From contig CAVSZY010000003.1 in NCBI GenBank assembly GCA_963732585.1, positions 434,001 to 498,000 on the forward strand: a stretch of 64,000 nt of DNA, in the 5' to 3' direction. A program made the translations under genes and the position numbers. Below the pieces are notes generated by a model. It was not told the DNA's origin. It did not search any database and saw nothing but the letters and a program-made list of their open reading frames with translations. Every line of letters begins with the position of its first letter. Position 1 is the stretch's first letter. Below are positions 1 to 8,348 of this stretch, one piece after another. The DNA is from WLMZ01 sp963732585. Its GTDB lineage: Bacteria; Actinomycetota; Acidimicrobiia; Acidimicrobiales; Ilumatobacteraceae.

Positions 1-74
1 AACCCACGGCCGCCTCCGGTGATGATGACGACGCGACCGTCGAATTCCAAAGCATCTATCACAAGGCCCCCCAT
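1..74 (-). CDS. Short-chain dehydrogenase/reductase, N-terminal fragment (runs off window)
   Basis: The reverse strand from an ATG at 74 reads MGGLVIDALEFDGRVVIITG followed by GGRG, which is the start of a Rossmann-fold short-chain dehydrogenase: a first beta strand leading into the TGGGRG nucleotide-binding loop. Only about 24 residues lie inside the window, so substrate and subfamily cannot be judged. It is transcribed divergently from the LLM oxidoreductase that begins about 100 bases away, so the two probably share the intervening promoter region. Confidence 0.75.
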   Translation of the reverse strand, partial: MGGLVIDALEFDGRVVIITGGGRG

Positions 75-173
75 CTCAGAGCTCGAGGCCCTGGTTCTCG
101 GTCGAGCCCCGATTACAGTACGATCTGACGCATTCGTCAACTCGGCGGGTGAAAGACGTTGGTTGCCGCTGTC

Positions 174-1094
174 ATGAAATTTATGATCACCCATCCGATC
201 ATCGGTCATCCCTACGACCGCAGCCTGGTGTCCGGTTCCGGAGTGCGAACGTTGGCGTTGGCGGCTGAGGCGGCGGGATTCCATGGCTACGGTTTCACCG
301 ATCATCCGGCGCCATCGCAGCGCTGGCTTGAAGCGGGCGGTCACGACGCGCTTGACCCCTTCGTGGCGATGGGCTTCGCCGCCGCGCATACCTCGACCTT
401 GCGATTGATCCCCAACGTGGTGGTCTTGCCGTATCGCAATCCGTTCATCGTCGCCAAGGCTGGAGCGACGCTCGATCTGTTGTCGGAGGGTCGATTCACG
501 CTGGCGGTCGGGGCGGGCTACCTCAAGGGCGAGTTCGCCGCGCTCGGTGTCGACCATGCCGAGCGCAATGCCCTGTTCGACGAGGCCCTGGCGGTGTTGA
601 AGGCGATCTGGACCGCAGACGACATCTCCTTCGAAGGCCTACATTTCAGCGCCCGTGGCATCACCGCTCATCCCCGCCCGGTCACCGTTGCGCATCCTCC
701 GATCTGGATCGGCGGCAACAGCGGCCAGGCCCGTCAGCGTGTCGCCGATTACGGCGACGGCTGGTGCCCGTTTCAAGCGACGGCGCAAATCGCCACTACG
801 TCGCGCACGGTTGCCCTCGATACAAACGAGCTGCTGATCGAGGCCATCGATGATCTTCATCGGCGACTCGACGCCGTCGATCGTGATCCGGCGACGATCG
901 ACATCATGTTTTCCAATTCCGCTGGCGGTAGTCCGTGGGACGACTCCTTCGATGCCAATGCCCACCTGCAAGGCATCGAGGCCTTGGCCCAGTCCGGGGT
1001 GAGCTGGTTACAGGTCTCCGTGCCGGGCGATAGCCGTGAGCACGCCCTCGAGGCAATCCAGCGCTACGGCGAAAAGATCATCGCCCGGCTGTAG
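174..1094 (+). CDS. LLM-class (luciferase-like) F420-dependent oxidoreductase
   Basis: The 306-residue protein has the TIM-barrel pattern of the bacterial luciferase-like family: an early aaeaaGFhgygftDHP stretch, a central T-stretch followed by PNVVVLPYRNPF, and LLSEGRFTLAVGAGYLKGEF. Members of this TIGR03619-like group use cofactor F420 or FMN to oxidise or reduce small organic substrates in the cytosol; the substrate is not evident. I chose the ATG at 174 (MKFMITHP); a TTG at 159 would add five residues but has no better ribosome site. Its 3' end overlaps the convergent downstream gene by 17 bases. Confidence 0.85.
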   Translation: MKFMITHPIIGHPYDRSLVSGSGVRTLALAAEAAGFHGYGFTDHPAPSQRWLEAGGHDALDPFVAMGFAAAHTSTLRLIPNVVVLPYRNPFIVAKAGATLDLLSEGRFTLAVGAGYLKGEFAALGVDHAERNALFDEALAVLKAIWTADDISFEGLHFSARGITAHPRPVTVAHPPIWIGGNSGQARQRVADYGDGWCPFQATAQIATTSRTVALDTNELLIEAIDDLHRRLDAVDRDPATIDIMFSNSAGGSPWDDSFDANAHLQGIEALAQSGVSWLQVSVPGDSREHALEAIQRYGEKIIARL

Positions 1095-2124
1095 CCCACA
1101 GTCCGGCGGGAGCGACGGCCAGCCCGACGTCGCGCAGGGTAAGAATGCCTGAACGGGCGGCGTGGATGTTGTGGATCGCGTTGACGACCGGCATCGCCGT
1201 CATCGTGTCCCATTCATGGTTGCCCCAGTGCTCGGGTGGGATGAAGCGGATGCGGGCGGCGATCGACGGCTCGCCGTCGATGGTCAAGATGTACTGGTCA
1301 TCGGGGAATTCCCAGCCTTCGTTGAGTTCCTTGGTGAGGTACCAGGCGACGCGCGTCTGCACCACGGCGCGACCATCGACCAGGCCTCGCCAGCCGCCGC
1401 GCAGTGCGGCGTGGGTGCCTTGCTCCATGCAGATCCAGCCAAGGTCAACTCGCTTCGACGCGGTCGCATATTCGATGAAGAACTCGGTGTCGTCGAGCTC
1501 GTATTCCAGGGCCTGTGCCATGCGCTGGACGGCGTCGTAGAACGACATCATCCAGCTCTTGGCCAGATCGATGACGTCTGGCGGCGCCTCCGACAGCGAG
1601 ATGCCCATCGCCAGCCAGGTCTCTTTCGACTCGTAGACGGAGACGTCGGCCGATTCGTCGATGGTCACGCAGCGCACGTCACGGCACACCGCGGTCATCG
1701 CTGTCATGATCGAGTTGATCCAGCCGGGGTTGACACCGGATATGTACAGCGAGCTGTCGCCGCGCTGGCAGGCAGCGTCGAGTTGTTCACGAATCTCGCC
1801 CTGCACACCCCCGACGTTGAGGAACAGGTTCGTGCTGATCACGTCGTGGCCCGTTTCCAACAGTCGCACGACGTGCGCCGGGTCGGCCATGAACGGGGTG
1901 TAAATGACGATGTCGGCACCGAGGGCGATCAGCACCTCGACGTCGTTCGTGGCGACGATGCCGCATTCGTCCCGACCGCACAGCGTGCCCGCGTCGACAC
2001 CCGCTTTGTCGTCGGAGTAAGCGAAGACGCCGGCCAGTTCGAGACGCGGATCATCGAGAATGGCGCGCAAGGCGAGCTTGCCGACCTTCCCGGTGGTCCA
2101 TTGAATAACACGCAACTTCTCCAT
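1078..2124 (-). CDS. DapB-like NAD(P)H-dependent oxidoreductase (2,4-diaminopentanoate dehydrogenase-like)
   Basis: This 348-residue protein starts MEKLRVIQWTTGKVGKLALR, a Rossmann fold opening typical of the dihydrodipicolinate-reductase-like family that also includes 2,4-diaminopentanoate dehydrogenase. It continues with GVFAYSDDKAG, a nucleotide-binding-domain pattern, and a long C-terminal alpha/beta domain. In actinobacteria these proteins are often near lipid or xenobiotic catabolic genes; the true substrate is unknown. The ATG at 2124 is preferred, because an upstream extension in the same frame is antisense to the neighbouring gene and looks compositionally random. It is distinct from the genuine dapB at 61.2 kb. 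Confidence 0.8.
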   Translation of the reverse strand: MEKLRVIQWTTGKVGKLALRAILDDPRLELAGVFAYSDDKAGVDAGTLCGRDECGIVATNDVEVLIALGADIVIYTPFMADPAHVVRLLETGHDVISTNLFLNVGGVQGEIREQLDAACQRGDSSLYISGVNPGWINSIMTAMTAVCRDVRCVTIDESADVSVYESKETWLAMGISLSEAPPDVIDLAKSWMMSFYDAVQRMAQALEYELDDTEFFIEYATASKRVDLGWICMEQGTHAALRGGWRGLVDGRAVVQTRVAWYLTKELNEGWEFPDDQYILTIDGEPSIAARIRFIPPEHWGNHEWDTMTAMPVVNAIHNIHAARSGILTLRDVGLAVAPAGLWATAGR

Positions 2125-2207
2125 CGAATACCCCCAAGCATGCTGGCCTCGCTGGACCCCACTGCCGCGCCACTTTAGTCCTGCGCCGACCCGGGGATTC
2201 GACGGAG

Positions 2208-2852
2208 TCAGCCGAGCGCGTCGAGCCATTCCGTCCAGTAGAACCGCCAGCGATCGGCGGCTTCGGAGGAGGCCAGTTTCTCGTGGGAGACCGTGATTCG
2301 TATCTTGCCGTTGGTGGCTGCATCGAAGCTGAACAGCGCGGCACCCTCGTCGAAGGCGAAACGCAGGGCCTTGGATGTCGGCTTGGATCGCAGGATGGTC
2401 TCGTAACCGACAATCAGCTCGCGGCGCGCTTCGTCGTCGAGGAGCATCTCCCGCAGCACGGCCAGATCGATGTCGAGCGTTTTGGACCGCGATGCGCTGA
2501 AGGTTCCATCGGTCATCTGGTGCAGCACGCGCCGTCCGGTAATCCGCTCCCAGCCGATGGTGATCCCTTGCGCCCACCAGCCGGTCACCTCGTAGGTCTC
2601 GGTGAGATGGCGGGCGATCGCGGTGTGGCCGTCGTGGTGGCCGTCCCAGGCATCGATGATGTCGCACCAGTCATCCCAGCCGCGGCCGGTGGCTTCGCGG
2701 GTCTTATCGTCGGGCATCTCCGGCTCGGAAATCCAAATCCGCCGATGTGCGCTGGATTGGTTGAGCAGTACCCGTCGGGCGGCGGTGTAGCGCTCGCCGG
2801 TCTTGGCCATTCGTTGGCGGATGCGGCGCTTGAGAGCTTCCTGGGTGGTCAT
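2208..2852 (-). CDS. DUF4287 / AHSA1 (SRPBCC) domain protein
   Basis: The N-terminal part (about residues 1-100) contains RRIRQRMAKTGERYTAARRVLL and GWDDWCDIIDAW, GWWAQGITIGWE, the conserved blocks of DUF4287. The remainder resembles AHSA1/START-like ligand-binding folds, ending with the characteristic DRWRFYWTEWLDAL. It is a cytosolic protein of unknown function. The ATG at 2852 is supported by a GAAAGGA motif just upstream; longer in-frame starts lack this. It is co-oriented with the DapB-like gene, separated by about 80 bases, so it may share a transcript. Confidence 0.8.
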   Translation of the reverse strand: MTTQEALKRRIRQRMAKTGERYTAARRVLLNQSSAHRRIWISEPEMPDDKTREATGRGWDDWCDIIDAWDGHHDGHTAIARHLTETYEVTGWWAQGITIGWERITGRRVLHQMTDGTFSASRSKTLDIDLAVLREMLLDDEARRELIVGYETILRSKPTSKALRFAFDEGAALFSFDAATNGKIRITVSHEKLASSEAADRWRFYWTEWLDALG

Positions 2853-3050
2853 TTCGAATCCTTTCGTGCCCAGCCGCGCGACGATCGACCCACGCTCAGT
2901 TCGTCTGCGTTCGGGCAGGGTTGGGTTCGAATTGCCGCCGGGCACTCAGGGTCCCCTTTGCCTTCACTAGCCGGGTGCGTGGGCCCAGGTTGAAGGTTCG
3001 GCGAGGCGACTCGCCGAGCACAGAGTACACGCAACGCAGCCGTCGGCGAT

Positions 3051-3788
3051 TCAGCGTCGGCGGGCAGCGCGCACAACGACGTCGTGCAGTTCGACGCTCT
3101 TGCCCGCCCGCGGCACCATGCGAGTCTCGGCGAACGCAGAGACCACGTCCCACGATGCGGTGTCGAAGCGGGCAACCATCGCGGCAAGGGTGACGGTGGC
3201 CCGCTCCGGCGGCTGAAAGCCGTGCTCGTCATCGCCGTGACCGTGCTGGTGCTCGGGGCCGTGGCCGTGGCCGTGGTGGTCGTGGTGGTCGTGGTGGTCG
3301 TGGTGATCGTGATGGCCGTGATCGTGATAGGCGTGATCGTGACCGGACGGGTTGTGTAGATGTCCGACAATCAGCACTGTGCCACCCGGCGCCACCCAGG
3401 CGGCAATGCGATCGTAGAACTCCAGCTGGGGCATCGTCGGGTGGGCGTAGAACGTGGTGACGAGGTCGAACTTGGTGCCGGGCTCCCAGACGCTCAGGTC
3501 TTGCTCGATCCATTGCACAGGCGTGGAACCAGGCTGGTTGGCCTCCTGACCGACGGCCCTGGCGAGCACCTCGGCGGAGATGTCGGCGGCGGTGACCCGC
3601 CAGCCGCGAGCGGCAAGCCACAAGGCTTCGGCCCCCTCGCCGCAGCCCGCATCGAGCGCGGTGCCGGGCGCCAGCCCACCGATCTCCCGCTCAACATAGG
3701 GGTTGGCGGTAATCGGGTGACCGACGACGGTCACGCTTGTCTCGCGCCAGTGCGACTCCCAATAATCTTTGTCGAATTCCTCTGCCAT
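3051..3788 (-). CDS. Class I SAM-dependent methyltransferase with a histidine-rich insertion
   Basis: The 245-residue protein has a normal class I methyltransferase core: GTALDAGCGEGAEALWLAARG (motif I, about residues 42-62), VTAADIS (motif II), DLVTTFYAH and a VAPGGTVLIVGH strand. Between residues 149 and 189 lies a run in which most residues are His alternating with Asp or Gly, then the fold resumes and ends ELHDVVVRAARRR. The insert sits where the substrate-binding region usually is and looks like a metal-binding stretch. The closest named relatives would be TehB-like/metalloid methyltransferases, but the substrate is not known. The ATG at 3788 opens MAEEFDKDYWESHW, a typical family start. 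Confidence 0.85.
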   Translation of the reverse strand: MAEEFDKDYWESHWRETSVTVVGHPITANPYVEREIGGLAPGTALDAGCGEGAEALWLAARGWRVTAADISAEVLARAVGQEANQPGSTPVQWIEQDLSVWEPGTKFDLVTTFYAHPTMPQLEFYDRIAAWVAPGGTVLIVGHLHNPSGHDHAYHDHGHHDHHDHHDHHDHHGHGHGPEHQHGHGDDEHGFQPPERATVTLAAMVARFDTASWDVVSAFAETRMVPRAGKSVELHDVVVRAARRR

Positions 3789-3978
3789 CTCGCCTCCGAG
3801 CTTGTTGTCGCTGAACCGTTGTCGCACTGATCTGGCTGACCCGGCGCGATACCCGGTCATCAATAACACATGTTTGGAACTGCTGCGTACGCGGCATCGT
3901 GTCAGACCCGTACGATCCCGTTCCCGGCGCCGCATCGGCCGCCGATGCGATCGATCGTCACCTTCATCGATGGCCTGC

Positions 3979-5198
3979 CTATGACCGGCTGAAGGATGCG
4001 ACGCGGTTCGTCAGCAACGCGACGAGACTGATCGGTGCATCGATCTCATCGGCAGAGCGAGCGACGGCGAATCTCGCTCGCGTGCACGTCTCAGCGACGA
4101 GATGTCGCGCCTGAGATTCGTCAACGCCCCAGCTGACGGCTTCGGCAACAAGATGCTGCGATGTGATCTGGCGGATGTCGCCAATGCCATCGACCCTCAT
4201 CCCCGGCGCCGTGCTCAGCTGCGGGTAAGCGAGAGTCGAGAACACGTCGTACAGCGGGGAGAGTCGCACGCTTGCGTCGTCATTGAGCACGAACGACACG
4301 TTCAGTGCGTGGGCGTTTGCGTTTCCGAGAATGATGTTGATCGTCGTCTGGCGCAGCAGTTCCTCGATGCCTTCGGGTGCCGACCAGCGTCGCAGCAGCG
4401 CGGCATGCTGCGCAGGCTCGGCCCTCCGCCGTCTTCGTACTTGCGGGCGGTCGCTGCCACTGGCACAGCCAGCGCCTGGCACGCCGTCTCCTGATGGACC
4501 CGAGCAACCTGACCGGTAGCGGTGATCCGTCGGTCGAAACGCTCGACGACCAACACATCGCGTCCACCGAAGTGTTCGGTCCTCGCCAGCGCGGCGCGTA
4601 CTCCGGCGAGCGAAGCAATTCGCAGGCAGAGGGCTTCGTTGGCAACCGAGCCAACCAGTCCCGGAATGGACGGCTTCAAGAGATGGGTCGAGGCAACATC
4701 TGCTGTCGGCCGCGCCCAGGTCCCGTCCGAACGTCTCGTCAGTAGCAGCTTGTCTTGAACGCCGGCGAGCGAGGCGCGCACGGTGTTGTCGACGCCGAGT
4801 GGGTGTACGCGCAGGTTGGCGATCAACCCATCGATCGTGCCTTGGTGCAGCGTTGGAAGCTCGTCGGCGGCTCTCGACGGGAGCGGCAGCTCACCCGCCG
4901 GAAGTATTGCAAGTGCACCAGCGCAATCCCGTCCAAGCGCCTGCAGCAGCCCGAAGGTGTCGGGCTCGGGTATACCAAGGTCGTAGGCGATGATTCGCCG
5001 TGCCTCGCCTTCGGGCAGCAGACCGTCGAAGAATGGTCGTGCGCCGCGATCGGGGTAGCTGCGAACGCTGGTCGGCATGCTCATCGACAGAATCGGCAGG
5101 CCCAACCCGACGGCCTCGGTGACGGCTCGCTCGAACTCGAAGCGCACGCCCTGACGGGTCCGGGTGAGCCGACCGAGCTGCGTCGAGCCCTTCCCCAT
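3979..5198 (-). pseudogene. hipA: HipA-type serine/threonine kinase toxin, frameshifted
   Basis: The first part reads as HipA: RPFFDGLLPEGEARR, a regulatory loop-like AGVQDKLLL segment, HLLKPSIPG (ATP-binding), and VERFDRR with HQETACQAL. At about 4417-4420 the frame breaks, and the next frame continues with AQHAALLRRW, NIILGNANAHALN (the catalytic loop and metal-binding segment) and SPLYDVFSTLAYP. Inserting one base would join PSL to AQH, so one nucleotide appears to be missing. HipA kinases normally inactivate glutamyl-tRNA synthetase and are neutralised by HipB. A GGAG motif precedes the ATG at 5198. It could be intact in the organism if the missing base is an assembly error. Confidence 0.8.
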
Positions 5199-6177
5199 AC
5201 TCCGAGATGTTTCACCTGTCGTCGCTGATCGTGACCGTGAGGCCGAGTTCCTGAAACAAGGTGACGAGGCGCTCGACTGCAGTCGGAACCTCGCCGCGTT
5301 CCAGGTTCGGCTTGCATGCCGGGTGGGCAGGTTCGATGTCGACGGGATCTTCGGTGAGTACACCGACGACGCCGTGCGCGGGTTCCAACTCGTCACCGGG
5401 CTCGTGGTCGACGGTGTGGTCGGACCGATGACACATCGCGCTCTTGACGACCGGCGCTGGGTAAGCGTCATTGAGTCGGCGTACGTCAGAATGCCGCAGC
5501 GGCGGACGGCGATCGCCGAGTCGATCTCGCCCGACGAACGAACGACGACGACGATGTTGCGTGTCGACGTTCGTTGGTACGGGATGTTGGAAGTGGAGCG
5601 ATATCCAACTGCCCGACTGAACAGCCAGCTCGATGCGATGACCGAGTCGTGGATCGCCGATCTGCGCGCACAAGCCGAACCGGTCGATCCTGGCGGAACC
5701 GCCAACCATCTGACCGGCGAACTTGTGGCCATGCTGGTTGCCCCAACGTTGGCGAGCGCAGCAGGAGTGCTGAGTGAGAACCTTGCCGGCACCGCTCACC
5801 CGCACCCCCGCATTGCGACGGTGACGATGGATCTCGCCGACGATCGACTGCTGACGACCGATGAGCTGTTTATGCACGCAGATTGGCCGGAAACGCTTCG
5901 ACAGCACGTGTTGCCTCACGGCTTCGATGACGTCCCTGATCCGACGCCCGCGAACTTCCAGCACACCGTGCTCAGCGCGACTGGGGTGTCCATCTACTTC
6001 TACCCGGAACAGCTTGGGCTACCACTTGCCGCTGGCGTGCAGGTCGTCTCTGTGCCGTGGCACCGGCTGATGTCTGCGCCCCGGCCGTCGATCGCCGCGC
6101 GGGCTTGCTTCGACTTCGGCGTCAGCGGTCCTGGGCCGCACGTTCTGTTTGTCCATCCGGACGATTCAGACCGTTAG
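5164..6177 (+). CDS. Peptidoglycan-binding domain plus RsiV/DUF3298-like protein, 5' end uncertain
   Basis: From about residue 54 the protein shows most of a PG_binding_1 domain (RFDVDGIFGEYTDDAVRGFQ, then GLVVDGVVGPMTHRAL). Residues from about 120 to 330 resemble the DUF3298/RsiV fold (MLRVDVRWYGMLEVERYP, LTTDELF, FYPEQLGLPLAAGVQVVSVPW). The first half of the peptidoglycan-binding repeat is missing, and the first 50 codons overlap the hipB remnant on the other strand, so the gene has probably lost its true start and any signal peptide. A GTG at 5323 is an alternative start. Intact relatives would act at the cell wall; whether this copy is expressed is unclear. Confidence 0.55.
   Translation: MSRPSCVEPFPILRDVSPVVADRDREAEFLKQGDEALDCSRNLAAFQVRLACRVGRFDVDGIFGEYTDDAVRGFQLVTGLVVDGVVGPMTHRALDDRRWVSVIESAYVRMPQRRTAIAESISPDERTTTTMLRVDVRWYGMLEVERYPTARLNSQLDAMTESWIADLRAQAEPVDPGGTANHLTGELVAMLVAPTLASAAGVLSENLAGTAHPHPRIATVTMDLADDRLLTTDELFMHADWPETLRQHVLPHGFDDVPDPTPANFQHTVLSATGVSIYFYPEQLGLPLAAGVQVVSVPWHRLMSAPRPSIAARACFDFGVSGPGPHVLFVHPDDSDR
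5212..5322 (-). pseudogene. HipB-like antitoxin, C-terminal remnant
   Basis: Thirteen bases upstream of hipA, the reverse strand ends with PNLERGEVPTAVERLVTLFQ then ELGLTVTISDDR and a stop. This matches the end of HipB/Xre-type antitoxins (recognition helix end, ERGE, then LFQELGL and a short beta strand). The helix-turn-helix that should precede it is absent: upstream of about 5322 the same frame is antisense to a peptidoglycan-binding domain. I infer that a deletion removed the antitoxin's N-terminus and fused the remnant to a foreign gene. Confidence 0.5.
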
Positions 6178-6255
6178 TTTGGTGGCCGTGGAAGACGTCT
6201 TCGGGGTGCACATCATCGACGGCACGATCAACGCCAATCAGGTGGTGGTGGCGAC

Positions 6256-7389
6256 GTGAGCACGCGGGCGCGTCAGCTCGGTCTGCGCTTCGATGGGACC
6301 CCGGGTCCGCTCAACGCAATCACCGACGTCGAAGGCGTCGAGGTCGGTCACGTCACGTTGATCGACGGCGACGGCCCGCTGCGGGTCGGCACCGGTCCGG
6401 TGCGTACGGGGGTCAGCGCGGTGTTGCCCCGTGGCCGCTGCGGTCTCGGCGAGGCGGTGCCAGCCGGGTGGTCGACGCTCAACGGCAACGGCGAGATGAC
6501 CGGGACGCATTGGATCAGCGAAACCGGTGGGCTCAGCGGGCCGGTGATGATCACCAACACCCATGCGGTCGGCCCGGTGCATCGCGGCGTGATCGACTGG
6601 ACCGCTCGAAACCGGCCCGATCTCGCCGCCCAGTGGTTGTTGCCGGTCGTTGCCGAGACATGGGACGGCTACCTCAACGACATCAACGGGGATCATCTCA
6701 GCTCCGCTCACGCGGTGGCGGCGATCGACGCGGCGCGCGGCGGAGTGGTCGCTGAAGGTTCCGTCGGTGGCGGCACCGGCATGAACTGCTACGGCTTCAA
6801 AGGCGGCGTCGGCACCGCGTCGCGTCTCGTCGAGATCGGCAACGGCCGCTTCACCGTCGGCGCCTACGTACAGGCCAACTTCGGAGACCGCAGCGAACTC
6901 CGCCTCGGCGGCCATTACCTCGGCGATCTCGACGTCGCATGCCCGATCGGCGATCACGACTGGTTCGAGCGCGATCTCGACCGTGGCACACCGCCCGGCG
7001 GCGCCGGTTCGGTAATCGTGCTGATCGCCACCGACGCGCCGCTGCTACCCGGGCAATGCGCCGCGCTGGCGCGTCGGGTGCCACTCGGATTGGCGCGCAC
7101 CGGCACGACAGGGAGTCACTTTTCCGGCGACTTGTTCCTCGCCTGGTCCAACGCCAACGCGGGTGGACTAAACAGCCGATTTCCGCTTGGCCCGATCGAC
7201 ATCGGGGCTGTACCGAGCATCCAGTTTTTGCCCTGGGGCAGGATCGACCCGCTCTACGCTGCGGTCGTCCACGCCGTGGAGGAAGCGGTCGCCAACGCGC
7301 TCGTCAACAACACGACGGTCATCGGACGCGACGGCAACTGGTCCCCGGCCCTACCTCACGACCTCGTCCGGGCGGTCATCGCCACCTGA
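6256..7389 (+). CDS. P1 family peptidase (DmpA-like N-terminal nucleophile aminopeptidase)
   Basis: The 377-residue protein matches the S58/DmpA family of self-processing aminopeptidases: TPGPLNAITDVEGVEVGHVT near the start, NGNGEMTG, TNTHAVGPVHRGV, GSVGGGTGMNCYGFKGGVGT, and the processing site GGAG/SVIVLIATDAPLLP. Ser252 is the predicted N-terminal nucleophile released by autocleavage. The GTG at 6256 overlaps the stop of a 25-codon reading frame (6182-6259) by GTGA, so translation may be coupled, but that short frame has no recognisable product. The family hydrolyses N-terminal residues or small peptides, often in the cytosol. Confidence 0.88.
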   Translation: MSTRARQLGLRFDGTPGPLNAITDVEGVEVGHVTLIDGDGPLRVGTGPVRTGVSAVLPRGRCGLGEAVPAGWSTLNGNGEMTGTHWISETGGLSGPVMITNTHAVGPVHRGVIDWTARNRPDLAAQWLLPVVAETWDGYLNDINGDHLSSAHAVAAIDAARGGVVAEGSVGGGTGMNCYGFKGGVGTASRLVEIGNGRFTVGAYVQANFGDRSELRLGGHYLGDLDVACPIGDHDWFERDLDRGTPPGGAGSVIVLIATDAPLLPGQCAALARRVPLGLARTGTTGSHFSGDLFLAWSNANAGGLNSRFPLGPIDIGAVPSIQFLPWGRIDPLYAAVVHAVEEAVANALVNNTTVIGRDGNWSPALPHDLVRAVIAT

Positions 7390-7442
7390 ATCGAGCATCG
7401 GGCGGCTGGTGAGGGAGATGGCCGGTATTCAGCGGCACCAAG

Positions 7443-8208
7443 CTAAGCCTGAGTTGGCGAACCTGCGGACGTCGTCTCGGTGTGGGCGAACTCGCCGGTC
7501 GCCAGGTAGGTCTGTTCGATCTCATCGATGCGGCCGCGCAATTCAGCCGTCGGGCCTTCGAGGGCGATTCGCCCGCCGCTGAGGACGTAGGCATAGTCGG
7601 CGACGTCGAGGGCGTTGCGCACTTGCTGTTCGACGAGCAGAACGGCGGTGCCGCGGTTTGCGGCTGCACGCACGGCATCGAGTAGGCGCTCGACGACGAG
7701 GGGCGCCAAACCCAGCGACAACTCGTCCGCCAGTAGCACGACGGGTTCGGCGGCGAGCGCCCTGGCGAGCGTGAGGATCTGTTGCTCGCCACCCGAGAGA
7801 AGGCCCGCCTTGCGGTGCAAGAGCCTCTCCAGCCCGGGGAACAAGTCGAGGCAGCGTTGCCGATCCTGACGACCGAGGCGCAGATTCTCGGCAGCCGTCA
7901 GCGACATGAAGACCGATCGTTCCTCGGTGATCAAGCGCATCCCTTGTTTGGCTCGCTTGTGTAACGGCGCGGTGGTGACCGCCCCGTTGAACCACACTTC
8001 ACCTGCGGTCGGGGTGAGCTCGCCGGCCAGCGCCCGCACGGTGGTCGTTTTGCCAGCGCCGTTGACGCCGAGCAGCGCGACGACCTCGCCACGGTGCACA
8101 CGCAAGTTCAAATCGCGGCACCACCGGCATCGGGCCGTAGCCGACGGCGAGGCCGCGAGCCTCGAGCGCCGTCGGTCGATCCGGATCGTCAGCCCTCGTT
8201 TGACTCAC
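7443..8208 (-). CDS. Branched-chain amino acid-type ABC transporter ATP-binding protein (LivF-like), frameshifted near the 5' end
   Basis: The protein has the LivF layout: ALEARGLAVGYGPMPVV, Walker A GVNGAGKTTT, LITEERSVFMSLTAAENLRLG, the LSGGEQQILTLARAL signature and Walker B VVLLADELSLGLAP. The opening 30 residues are in one frame (GTG at 8208, preceded by a strong GGAGGAA) and the rest in another; the break is at about 8120-8124, where one extra C shifts PVV/RDLNLRV. Without that base the protein would be about 254 residues. It lies divergent to its presumed partners (binding protein at 8349 and LivH-M-G at 9700). It would energise uptake at the membrane; substrate unknown. Confidence 0.82.
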
Positions 8209-8279
8209 GTACTGGTTCCTCCTCGGAGCATCCCTCTGGCGTCATCTTGTCGCGTCCGGAAACCATTTTCAATGCTGTT

Positions 8280-8327
8280 GACAATATTTGTCGGATGCTG
8301 ATAGACCTCGTTCTGACAGAAGTGTCA
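8280..8327 (+). promoter_or_regulatory. Two TGACA-type inverted repeats between livF and the binding-protein gene
   Basis: GACAA-TAT-TTGTC at 8280-8292 and TGACA-GAAG-TGTCA at 8314-8327 are both perfect 5-bp inverted repeats in the divergent promoter region. A TTGACA hexamer (8278-8283) overlaps the first one and could be a -35 element. They are candidates for operator sites of a TetR- or GntR-type regulator, for example the TetR at 14.6 kb; that link is inference. Confidence 0.4.
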
Positions 8328-8348
8328 AGAGACCTTTGGGGGGTTGCT

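Noticed and set aside
2125..2667. N-terminal extension of the DapB-like gene on the minus strand
   Set aside because: It overlaps the DUF4287/AHSA1 gene in another frame, is Arg-rich and lacks family similarity; ATG 2124 gives a normal protein.
3084..3359. Plus-strand frame ending in a long run of Val and Ile, membrane-like
   Set aside because: It is the antisense of the His-rich insert of the methyltransferase; the hydrophobic run is a by-product of the GTG/GTC repeat.
5323..5964. Long minus-strand frame continuing upstream from the hipB remnant
   Set aside because: Only its last 35 residues resemble an antitoxin; the rest is antisense to the peptidoglycan-binding/RsiV-like gene.
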